47,564 nucleotides of DNA from Intoshia linei (lineage: Eukaryota > Orthonectida > Rhopaluridae). This document shows, piece by piece, positions 10,427-21,025 of the stretch. Each line of letters opens with the position of its first letter. Position 1 is the first letter of the stretch. The position numbers and the translations under genes are program-made. The notes below the pieces were generated by a model. It was given only the letters and a program-made list of their open reading frames with translations, searched no databases and was not told where the DNA came from. The stretch is from assembly GCA_001642005.1 (NCBI GenBank), contig LWCA01000145.1, forward strand, positions 1 to 47,564, given 5' to 3'.

Positions 10427-12574
10427 GATGAAATTCAATTTGCGGTGGACAGCGCAAAGGAACTTTAAAATCGATTAATTTGAAGCTTGATTGGTCACGG
10501 AAACATAAACAGATACTTGCTTAGATATATTCTTAATAAATTCGTAGGTAAAATTTGTTCTCTATATACTTTGATTAAAATTATAATGACTTAGATCTTA
10601 AACTGGAACAATTAATGTATTAGACAGTATTTAATTTTTTTACAATGTTCTTATTTTGCATAAAATCTAACAACTAATTAATATAAATGGTATTTTTAAA
10701 GTTAATATATTATTATTCAATTGTAAATGTTATTAGATAGTTAAATAATAAATAACTCACTAATGAGCTGCAATAAACTTTGTATTATATATGCCGGTGT
10801 ATTTCCGTCATTGATTTCAAACATTATTAGTTGTATATAAAATGGATATTATAACAATTAACTGTATAATAAAAATTCTACAAAACAATACAATTTTATA
10901 CTGTAGTATATTTATCAATGCGGCATTAAACTAGCAAAATTATAATCATAAATTAATGAATAAAAATATTTTTTAAAACAATCATTTTTAAAATTACTGA
11001 AACCTTTATTATATTTAATGATGTATGTTATAATATGAATTTTTAAATATTAGGTTATTATTTTAATCAATAATTATCAAATATTATGGACATTTTAATG
11101 TAATCACTTAATTTATTTAAAAATCAAATAACAAAAAAATATAATATACAAATAATGTGGTTTGCGTAATGTATGTAAAATATATTAAACATGCCATGTA
11201 AATTAGTAATGTTAATATTTTTAAAACTATTATAATAATGTTATTCTATCTAAAAAAATTATTATTCCAGGGAGAAACAAATGTACACAGTATTATAAAT
11301 AGTTAATTTTGAATGCATTTGTTTATAATTGAAATTAGATTTATTGTATTTAGAAAACTAGAACAAAAAACAAAAATAGATTTCGAAAATGAAATAAAAA
11401 CTAAATTTGATACTAAAATACATTATTTTTCCGAGTAACAACAATATTAAATTAAATATTTTAGCGGCTTCGATTTTAATACATACATATAATATAATCT
11501 AATCCAGTGTTCATCAAATTGGATAGCGCGAAATATTTTGAATATTATTCTACAAAAAATATGTTTATACCTTACAAATATATACATAATTAATGGAAGT
11601 ATTATTAAATGTGTAATGTTATTCTATACAAAGTTTGTATTCAAACAATTATGTAATTATAATGACTGATTAGTGATCACCATACATTATTATATTATTG
11701 TGAATCAAGGTGGCTCTCTCGTAGAAAATCATTACAAAGAGTGTTTGAGCTGCTTCATGAAACAGTTTTTGTTTTGCAAGAAAATAAAACGAGTGAATAT
11801 GAAATGTTTTAAAATTATAATTTCCTACTTTTATATAGTCATATGTTTGATATATTTAAAAAAATTAAATCAAGATTCAAATACAATGTACTAATTTTAT
11901 TTTTGTCAGAAACAAAATAAATTCATTTATTACAAAATTGATATTTTGATATGTGATGTTCAAAAGTAACAATTATAACTCATTCAAACATTTGATTAAT
12001 TTTCAATAATCTCCAAAAATTGAACATAATAATATTATATTGGACCATTTATTAACTTTGAAAACCCAATATAATTTCTATTTTATTGATATGAACATTT
12101 CAGGCTTTGAATAAATAAGAAATCCTCTCATACCTGAATCGATATCAGACATTGTTTAACTTATTCTGAAGAGGAATTACTGATAGGTTTGTCCAGCGAT
12201 TCAAAACTACAAAATCTATTGCATTGTGTAAACCTCGTAAACGTTTCTTTGTAATTGGAAATTAATATAATATTCTATCAAATTAAGTCATGCTGTTGTT
12301 GTTGTTACCCTCTTCACATCTTGTTTATGTGAGGTTCTGTTTTAAATGTTAAATTATATATTGAAATTATTTAACACTCTTAGGTTTTATCTCAAAAGTT
12401 TTTAAAAAATAAGAAAAAATGCGAAATACAGATTTGTACTTGAATACAAGCCGAGTAATTGTATAGCTGAAAAAGATAGATAACCAACATCCAGTAAAAA
12501 GAAACTTATTGAGTTAATGCTACGAAAAAAGGTATTTAATAGTCTCGATATAGCCTCAGTATTCTGGAATATTC
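10427..12574. other. Gene-free AT-rich stretch
   Basis: No exon chain could be built on either strand. The few ORFs are short, lack splice partners and match nothing I know. It looks like diverged intergenic DNA leading up to a nested transposon insertion. Confidence 0.5.
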
Positions 12575-12582
12575 CACTAGAC

Positions 12583-13709
12583 CAGGGGTGCACAACCTTT
12601 TTACCAATTCAGCCACAAAGCTAATTTACTCGTTGATACTACGGCCACACAAATTATACTTTGACACTGACAAAGTATAAATCCATTTTAAGAAACTGGC
12701 CAAAGTCAAAATGTAAATTTTTGATAAAAATATTTTAAATTGCCCTACCATAAAATCTGATTTAAACTTTTTCAATTTAACGCAACCACAAATTCTAATT
12801 AAGTCATTTGAAAAAGATGCCCAATATGCATAGTTTTATAAAGTTATAAAGATTCGGAATATTTCTTAACATCTTAACAAATCCAACATTTTAACATGCT
12901 TTAACTAAGGGGATGGCAACCTTTTACATACCATGCGCCACATTTTTATCATGCTATCTCAGATGTACCAAAATTTTTGTGAAACTCCAGCTAATAATAG
13001 AATTTATACGTATATAAATATAAACTACATTAATTTGTAGAGTGTCTTAATTTTTTTTACAATATAAAGATATACTGTGTAGTGGTCCTTAATTAATGAG
13101 ACTTTTAGGGTTGTTTTGATATTGCCATTTTTCCTATATTTGGATTTAAATGTGTCAATGAGAGCATAATAATGTTCTTCAAGAAATATAATAAATCATT
13201 TATTAATGAAGACTTCAATATTAAGTGAATAGAGATTATTAAACTTTCGGTAAATCAATGATTAGGATTATATTGTTAATTAGAGATTAACCAATATATA
13301 AGGTGAACGAATTTTTCCGGAAACTTCGGAAGTGTTTAGGTTATTTCTCCACAACCACGGATTACCGAAACAAAATGAATCTTACTTACTATTTAAAATT
13401 TTATTTTCAATTAACCCACATTTTAAATTTTAAATTATCAAAATTGCCAAAGCGCCATTTGCATCAAATTTGCCATAGGTTGGCCACCCATGCTATAACT
13501 AGACACATAAATAATAATGTAAATTTTGACATTTTGAAGGTTGCCATCCAATTTGAGAAACTGGGCAAAGTCAAAAATTTAACTGTTTTTTTAAAATATT
13601 TTAAAATTTCCATTAACAAAATCTGATTTATACTTTTCAATTTGAAGTAAAATGATATATTGCATTATAATCACATGGATTTCTTACGGCCGCAGGTTGT
13701 GCACCATTG
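12583..13709 (+). mobile_element. hAT-like non-autonomous element (family B) with nested insertion
   Basis: Terminal inverted repeats are CAGGGGTGCACAACCT at the left and the reverse complement of CAATGGTGCACAACCT-like sequence at the right (AGGTTGTGCACCATTG with two mismatches). Flanking 8-bp duplications are CACTAGAC (12575-12582) and CACTAAAC (13710-13717), matching 7 of 8. An 8-bp target duplication and a CAGGG-type end are typical of the hAT superfamily. There is no transposase ORF. Family A (12907-13492) is inserted inside it. Confidence 0.8.
12907..13492 (+). mobile_element. hAT-like miniature element, family A copy 1 (nested)
   Basis: Starts AAGGGGATGGCAACCTTTTA and ends in a reverse-complement partner, GGTTGGCCACCCATG. 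The 8-bp flanks are CTTTAACT (12899-12906) and CTATAACT (13493-13500), 7 of 8 identical. It shares ACATACCATGCGCCACATTT and an internal GTCCTTAATTAATGAGACTT block with copies at 21901 and 29549. It must be younger than the family B element that surrounds it. Confidence 0.8.
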
Positions 13710-13717
13710 CACTAAAC

Positions 13718-14779
13718 CATCAAGACAAACATAAAACTGCATAAGTAATTTTAATAAAAAAATATAAAAATAAACAGTATATAATATAAATTAAGTTTGG
13801 AGGGAAATGCGTTATTGAGATATAGTTTTTTTAAATAATCTCGTTTGCTGTATATATTTTTATATTCAATTGGATTATAAACATTTTCATTTATTTGTAT
13901 TTTAAATGTTTTAATTTCATAAAATCTTGATAAAATTTTTTCGTACAAATTGTTAACTTCATATGATGAATTGTAGTACTTCATAAAATATTGTTCCTTT
14001 TTTAATATCATGTAACTAAAATTGATATTATTAGAAATTATTTAATGTGTAAACATAACATCAGGGGCGGATTCAAGGGGTGCAGAAGGTCCAGTTGCAC
14101 CCCTAAATTTTTCAAAAAAAATTTTTTCATACATATATAATTAAATAATATATAATGTATACAAATATTTTTAGAAAAAATCAATTAGTACAAAATAGTG
14201 AATATGTTTATTACATTATTATAACAACAATTAAAAAAATGTTATCTTTTAATATTACTGGTTTTATTTTCGTTATAAATCATACTTTAATATAGTTGAC
14301 ACCCTAGTTACTAGGGCCTAATATACAAACAATTATAAATTTATAATTGTTCTTTTTTGTTTATATACGTTTTATTGTTTCTTAAGGGTTAATAACATTT
14401 AAATAATCCAAAATTAATCTGAATTTCAAAAATATATTAATTAAATATCAAATACTAAATCAAATTAATCTTAACGATTGTAATTTAATTTTAAATTTTT
14501 TCTTAAATCTGCAGAGCCCCTCAGACTCTGTAGGTCCCCCTGTTAGGACCAAACCCCATTTGGGAACCACTGCTCTAGATAGTTTTGATTATTTTTTTAA
14601 ATTCATGTTCACTAATTAATATTTAAATAATAATATAGTAAGTTGAAATATAGCTATATTTCATTATGAAATTTTCATATATACTATAGTATCAATATAT
14701 AACAATATTGTATCTAAAAACAATATGACGTTTAATTTAAATGCCATAAAATTAATATTTAATGGATATTTAGTAGCGT
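13718..14779. other. Intergenic DNA with two hAT-like termini
   Basis: A CAGGGGCGGATTCAAGGGGT terminus begins near 14064. A different terminus, the reverse complement of a CAGTGGTTCCCAAATGGGG-type end, finishes near 14572. They do not look like a pair and no matching target duplication was found, so these may be fragments of two elements. No gene exon was supported. Confidence 0.45.
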
Positions 14780-16265
14780 TCAGTGAACTAATGACAGGTT
14801 TGATTGTGAAAAGTACCTATTTTGCCATTTTATGGATTCTTTAGAATCGGTAAAAGAAAATTGAATAAAATTTTGCATAGTTTTCATTAGTTTCGTATAA
14901 TAAAATTTTAATTCATCAATTTTGGAACTTTGGATTGAAATATGATTTTCGTCTTGATTGATATCTTTATAATTTTTGTTCATTTCGCTCTGACTTATCT
15001 CTGGTAATATTCCATCATACTGAATGTTACATATTGTATATGTCTAAATAATTATATCCTACATTATTATGATATAATTATACCATGTATACAAAATTGG
15101 TAGCATACATTCGAGTTTGAATTATTTGATTGCTTAACACCCACCAAAGACTGTTGAGTATATTTGGAATAGAAATATCTTGATTAAATTGTATAATCTG
15201 GCTTATAAGGTTAACGAGATGTTGGAAACTATTATCACATTTTATTCCCATATTATGACAATCTATTATATTTGTTTTGATGAGTTTATTTTTCCCAGAA
15301 AATGTTATTACACAATCAATATTATTTTGATCTGTATTAACGCTTAAATAAGCATTGAAACAAGAATTTTCGTCATTTGATAAAATCTAAATCATTTACT
15401 TTGTTAATTTATTATGCCTGAAGCAATTATTAATAATATTATTGGAGCCATTATGTATGTGTTAATGGGATAAAATGTTTTGTAACGGTTAATGATTAAA
15501 AAATTACATTGAAATTTTTATCGTAAAATTTAAGAAAATCTTCAATAGAATAACGAGCAATTTTAATTGACCAAATGGCTTTAGCCAAATGTTGAATTGG
15601 TTTTTCAAAATTTACTGAATCAATATAATTTTCAAAAGATGAAGGATAGCATAATTTCGTATCAATATTTACACCATTTCCAAAGTATACTTCGAAATAT
15701 GATTTTAACACATTATTATATTGAATTTGAATAATTTTATTCAAAAATTTGTAAATCATATTTTCCATATCTGGAATTTTTGCATTACTGTCTATAATTT
15801 CATTTAATCTAAATTTTATTATTTTATATAAACATTTCGTTAAACTTTGTAAAAAAGTCATCGATCGCAGGTTTGACATGTGTTGATATATTGGGGTGGT
15901 AAATTTGAAACCTGTTAATATAATTTTCCTTTTCTAGAGTCAATATTTCCATATTTGTATCTATAAAAAATTGTAAAAGATTAACAGGTTTAATTGCTTT
16001 GCAAATGTTGTGATATTTTCAAAGTTTTTTTGATAACTTTTTTCATTTTCAAATTGACAAAATGCAATAGTTCGATATTTTCGTATTGGGTGATGCCTAC
16101 AATATTTAAATTTTCAGAACATACGGAATCTATTGAAAAAAATTATTTATATTATACATTTATATTACAATTGTGCGCCAAAATATCCTCCATTAAAATG
16201 TTGCAATTGTGCTGAGATAATCGAAATCCGGTTTTAAATTTGTGTGCCACATTTTCAGTCAACAT
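14780..16265 (-). CDS. Unrecognised 393-aa protein
   Basis: Five exons on the minus strand: 16265-16169, 16129-16038, 15933-15508, 15386-15084, 15043-14780. They total 1182 nt including TGA. The protein starts MLTENVAHKFKTGFRLSQHN, has a block ILTGFKFTTPIYQHMSNLRS near residue 65-85, a long hydrophobic/helical middle, then NILNSLWWVLSNQII (about 280-295) and a Gln/Ser-rich end. It looks like a helical scaffold or subunit type protein, but I cannot name a family. The intron 16037-15934 (104 nt) is longer than usual, and its acceptor was chosen because only that one opens the long downstream frame. The stop lies near a transposon-rich region. Confidence 0.65.
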
Positions 16266-16689
16266 AAAAAAAACAAAAATAAAAAACATTTGATTAATGA
16301 ATAATTTTGAATTTTCAAATTGAAAATAGAGTTAATGTATGGATGAAACTATCAAAGACTTGTTTCAATTTTTTCAATAGGTCTAGCTATTTATAGACTT
16401 TGGTATAGACATCGAGGCGGCACACTTTGTCATAATAAAATAAAAGGTAATTTATACACTATCTGATGCTTTTAGATAACATTAAATTTAACTAGACCAA
16501 TTTACAACGTATACAAATTATTTATTTACTAAATCACTAAATTCAATAAAATGCAAATCCAGTTATAAATGAATTTTAACAATTATCAAGTAAACAATGT
16601 GTACTACACATGTATATCATGATATACATATTCTCTTTATATGTATATGATATCATATCTATTATGACTTTTTGCTATGCATCGATTGA
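16266..16689. other. Intergenic DNA upstream of the 393-aa gene
   Basis: No exon was seen. It includes a perfect 20-bp palindrome at 16610-16629 and a second TATGTATATGATATCATAT-like near-palindrome immediately after. It should contain the promoter of the minus-strand gene starting at 16265. Confidence 0.4.
16610..16629. repeat. 20-bp perfect palindrome
   Basis: ATGTATATCATGATATACAT reads the same on both strands. It may be a chance product of AT-rich sequence or a short hairpin-forming site. Its position 345 bp upstream of a minus-strand start is noted only. Confidence 0.5.
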
Positions 16690-17095
16690 CCAACTACAGT
16701 GATCGGAGCAGAAGCTTAAACGGTTAGAAAATTTTTTCACAGAAAGCCTGGGCCTTTGGGTAACTGCATAACATTTTATTCCGTTTTTTATCAGTCTCCT
16801 ACGAACGGTGCTGTTGTTTGCATCTATGGTCCATTGAGTTTTTCATTGAGATAAATTCATTTGAGGTTGAATTTGGTATAATCTAATAAGATTTCTGTCG
16901 TTGCAGATATCAGATAACCTCCTTCGACCAGTTCTCCCACTTATTTCTATTTTATCGGAGCCGTTTCAGGGTTTTAGAAATGGTTATTTAGGGCCGACCC
17001 ACTTGTTTACCAATTTCACGCAATGATTTTCCTTCTTCGTATAAATTTAATATTAAAATTTGTTCTTGATGATTTAATTCTCTGTTTTGAAAAGA
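16690..17095 (-). pseudogene. Tc1/mariner transposase fossil (5' part)
   Basis: On the minus strand an interrupted frame reads like the DNA-binding half of a Tc1-type transposase: a helix-turn-helix with EEGKSLREIGKQVGRP, then a stop, then SGRTGRRRLSDICNDRN followed by further breaks, and TVRRRLIKNGIKC. In the known family this HTH pair binds the element ends and a DDE catalytic domain follows. Only the N-terminal part is visible, with stops and frameshifts, and no catalytic domain or terminal repeats were found. Confidence 0.7.
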
Positions 17096-17281
17096 ATCAG
17101 ATGAAATCTATAAATTTAATTATGAATTATTTTAAATTTATGATGGTGTTGACATATTTTTGAATGTTACTGTATGTATAAAATTGTATCTTGATATATT
17201 TTCAACATTTAAGGTAAATATAAACAATTTATTTTTTATATACAATATGAAGGTGGGATATTTGGATGTGATAAAAAGAAA

Positions 17282-18450
17282 TTAAATGGGTTTGCTGTTT
17301 TCTGTAGTTTTAGGAATTTTTCCATTGATTTTGGTGGTACTTTTTTTCATTTTTATTGATTCTTTTTGTCGAAAATTCATTAAATTTACATTATGTTTCT
17401 GTAAATAAAATTTAAAAAATAAAAGCATTGCAATAATTACATTTTGTTCTTCAGGAGAGACAGTCCTCAAATATTTTTCAACGTTTAGTGAAAAAACTAA
17501 AACAAGTCGATTGGTCACTTCTGCATTCAATTAAAAATAATAACATTTAACATTACCGTCAATATTCCACATGTCGTAATCTTCTCGCATTTCTTTTAAT
17601 CTCAAAGGTACTTGATCAATAGGAAACTATATTTCATTAACATTATAATAAAAGTAAGTACATCAAATGCCATCCATTGACGAGACAAGTTTAAACAAGC
17701 ACAAGAAATTTCTGGTGTTGTGTATTCGATACACATTGTAGTTTGCAACATCCTAACATATAAATTAAACAGATTACATGACTAGTGAACGAATTTGTAG
17801 CAATCACATAAGCCAAACAAAATAAATTATCATATTTTTTGTCATAAGTATCCGTTTTAATCATTTGATTTTTTAAAGACAATACAAAAGTGTTTGGATG
17901 TGATATAATTATATCGTAGGCTAAATTGAAAGTTTTTAAAGTTTCTACACTTTTATTACACAAATTTAAAAGTAAAATTTCTTCGGCAGCAAGAACATTT
18001 CTCTTTTCAATTTCTACTTTCTAATATTTCATTTATTTTTATACAAATCAAAATTACTCCATTGTTGAGGTGCGTTAGTTTCTTTTTTACTGAAATTATA
18101 TCATCCAATCTGCGTATATTTTCTTCTACTTTTGAAGATAACAGTAATGAAGCACATGCAAATGCCTACATTAATATAGACATATATAATACGTATTACG
18201 AATCGATCAAATTTTTTAAATGATTGAACAGCATAAAATCTATGAAAATATGTTATTGCTGTATTTACTGACAATTGAGACCTAATATAATTAAAATAGT
18301 GATTGAAATTATTTACATCTTCAGAAGTTCTCCCATTTCTTGTATTAAATGTGCAGATTGTTGTCTATAATACATTTCTTTTAAATAATTTACTCCGTCT
18401 ATACGACTGGGACTAGTTTCTTCAATATTTTTGCAAATGTTCCATTTCAT
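17282..18450 (-). CDS. Cyclin T-like (P-TEFb cyclin), short form
   Basis: Eight exons on the minus strand give 303 aa: 18450-18317, 18281-18200, 18165-18058, 18020-17791, 17752-17662, 17626-17557, 17520-17441, 17398-17282. In the known family cyclin T pairs with CDK9 to phosphorylate RNA polymerase II. Seen: the N-terminal block TSPSRIDGVNYLKEMYYRQQ; the first cyclin box with SQLSVNTAITYFHRFY, then SFKKFDRF and SSKVEEN; the second box with VIATNS and LQTTMCIEYTTPEISCACL. Cyclin T is favoured over cyclin K by SPSR and YRQQ. The splice at 17790 was fixed by this alignment. A further in-frame 30-nt intron inside exon 4 is possible. The C-terminus is only a short lysine-rich tail, without the long C-terminal region of vertebrate CCNT1. 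It is divergently arranged with DDX3. Confidence 0.85.
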
Positions 18451-18877
18451 ATTGATTAGTTACAAACTTTGAAAATTTTAATAAAATTATTTTTAAATTA
18501 AATTGTTGTTAGGGATATTTATCATAAATTGGAATTTCCAATTAACCAAAATTGAATTGAAATTTAAATTTGTCTAATGATTAGATGAATTTATATAAAC
18601 TGCTAATGGATGTCATTTTATTACTCCCAATTTATGAGTCACAAACAAAAAATTATGAACTTACTCCTATGACTACTTTATAAGACGCATAAACCGGCCC
18701 AAGAATAATAATTAATTTTGTAGTAGACAACGATTAGTAGCATTTATTACTGTGTTACCCAGGAATCACATAAAATTGAATATTTTTCATTTTAACTTCT
18801 TTATTTATTAGTCATTTCTATAGTTTTTTTTCTAACGTATTTAGAATTTAATTTTACAAAAACCAAATTATTACATT
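18451..18877. promoter_or_regulatory. Shared intergenic region of divergent cyclin T-like and DDX3 genes
   Basis: A 427-bp gap separates the two start codons, so it must carry both 5' regions. It is AT-rich with no motif that stands out. Joint regulation of a transcription-elongation cyclin and an RNA helicase is only a possibility raised by the arrangement. Confidence 0.45.
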
Positions 18878-20789
18878 ATGAACCAATTCGTCGATGATGA
18901 TGTTAACGATGACGTAATATTACATGTATACCTTAATATAATATATACATTAGTTTTCCAAATTAAACATTGACGAAAAGACAATATATAATCAACCACG
19001 TGCTAACGAAAATGGTAATTTAGTTTTTTAAGTAATAATAGTCATGCTAGATCGAAATAAGAATTTTCAGAGAGGATTTAATTCAAATTTTAACAAGCAA
19101 TACGATGACTACGGAAACAGAAACAATCGTGGCAGATGGAACAATTCGAGATATCAAAAAAATTACCGAAATTATGGGTCTAATTCGTCCAACGATAAAC
19201 CTATAAATCACGGGTTCGATGAAGCTCATAAATTTAGTGTAAACAAATATAAAAATAATTACAGGGATAATAGGAATAATAATGATAGTAGAGGTTTTGA
19301 TCAAAGACCAAATAATCATATTTCTAGCAACGAACCCGTTATGACACCTGAAGATCCAGAGTTGGAACGTGAACTTTTTACAAATGAAAATGTGGGAATT
19401 AACTTTGGGAAATATGACGATATTCCTGTTAAAATTTCTGGAAATAATGTGCCAAAACCATTGGATGACTTTGAAAGTATTCAATTGGGACCAATTTTGA
19501 ATAATAATATACGTTTATGTAAATATACGATCCCAACCCCTGTGCAAAAATATGCAATTCCAACTTTAAAAAGTGGCCGAGATATCATGGCATGTGCTCA
19601 AACTGGTTCTGGTAAAACTGCGTCATTTTTGATACCTATTCTATACAAATTAAGCATGTTACCTGAAATGATTAATAGGTATAAGCGAAAGCGTGGTCCA
19701 CAAAATCCTTTTGCTCTAGTTTTGGCTCCTACAAGAGAATTGGCTATTCAGATTTACGAAGAAGCCAGAAAAGTAACTTATCGTTCTCAGGTAAAACCAG
19801 TGGTTATTTATGGAGGTGCTTCACAATATGATCAATCACGTCAGCTTTCAGAAGGTGCAGATTTGATTATTGCCACACCAGGTAGATTGATTGATTTTAT
19901 TAACAGGCATAAGATATACCTTAATCGAATAAAATGTCTTTGCTTGGATGAAGCTGATAGAATGCTTGACATGGGCTTTGAGCCACAAATTCGTGAAATT
20001 ATCGAAGCATCTCAAATGCCTGGAACTGGGATGAGACAAACAATGATGTTTTCGGCTACATTTCCTAAAGAAATTCAAGAAATGGCTTCACGTTATTTAA
20101 ATGATTATGTTTACTTAACTGTAGGACGTGTGGGAAGTACAACAGACAACATTAAACAAGAACTTGTGTGGGTAGAAGATGAAAATAAATTGGAAAAATT
20201 GATGGAGTATTTACCTAGTGCCAAAGACAAGGAACTTATGCTGGTGTTTGTAGAAATGAAAAGAGGAGCTGACTTTTTAGAATACACGTTGTTTAAAAGA
20301 AAGTATCCTGTAGTTGCTCTACACGGCGATAAATGTCAAGCTGAAAGGGAATTAGCTTTACGAAAATTTAAATCTGGTCAATTTCCTGTTATGATAGCCA
20401 CTGCTGTCGCCGCTAGAGGTTTAGATATTCCAAACGTACGGTATGTTATAAATTATGATTTACCCAGCGATATTCAAGAATATGTCCACAGAATCGGAAG
20501 AACTGGTAGAGTTGGTAATTTAGGAACAGCTATATCGTTTTTTAACAAAAAAAATGGAAATATCGCCGATGGTCTAACAAAACTATTAAATGAAAACAAT
20601 CAGGAACTTCCTATGTGGATATCGGATGTAGTTGATAGTAATCGGTTTAAAGCTGGATTTAAAAATAGAAAATATCAAAATTCTCGTTTTGGAAATAATG
20701 ACTTTAGAAAACAAAATGGAAACAATAACATAAATAGTAATAATGGATGGAACAGAAATCCCTCGGTGTCCTGGTGGAACAACGAGTGA
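18878..20789 (+). CDS. DDX3: DDX3/belle-type DEAD-box RNA helicase
   Basis: Three exons, 18878-18925, 18954-19014 and 19042-20789, give 618 aa. The main exon opens with an ATG at 19044, but two tiny upstream exons (MNQFVDDDVNDDVILH, then a block with KLNIDEK) join in phase through introns of 28 and 27 nt, so the start is probably 18878. A later acceptor at 18974 is an alternative. Seen: an Asn/Arg/Gly-rich N-terminus; DDX3 block GINFGKYDDIPVKISG; Q motif YTIPTPVQKYAIP; Walker A AQTGSGKT (about 222-229); PTRELA; DEAD (about 339-342); SAT; ATAVAARGLDIPNV; HRIGRTGR (about 519-526); and a tryptophan-rich end, SWWNNE. The family unwinds RNA in translation initiation and mRNP remodelling. The YIPPHLR eIF4E-binding motif of vertebrate DDX3 is not visible. 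Confidence 0.96.
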
Positions 20790-21025
20790 AGGACCAAAAA
20801 TTATTTACTTATAATGCACATTATATTTTCAAAAATAGTATTAACTAGAAAATTATATATCTAAACTTTGTGTATAAATAACTACCTGTACCATTACAGT
20901 TACTTCTACTATGTGTAGTAATTTATTTTTGACTAGTCTAATATTTAGACTACAATTATCTAGTTATATTTTAATTTTATAATGTGGAATTAAATAATTT
21001 TTATTAACTACAGTTTATCCTGGTT

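Noticed and set aside
11673-11894. A 73-codon plus-strand frame
   Set aside because: It has no family resemblance, no splice partners, and composition like the surrounding AT-rich DNA.
13303-13626. A 107-codon plus-strand frame
   Set aside because: It spans the border of the nested hAT-like elements, starts in one and ends in the other, and resembles no transposase.
19083-19484. A 133-codon open frame on the minus strand
   Set aside because: It is the antisense shadow of the Asn-rich DDX3 N-terminus. Its composition mirrors the opposite strand and it has no splice partners.
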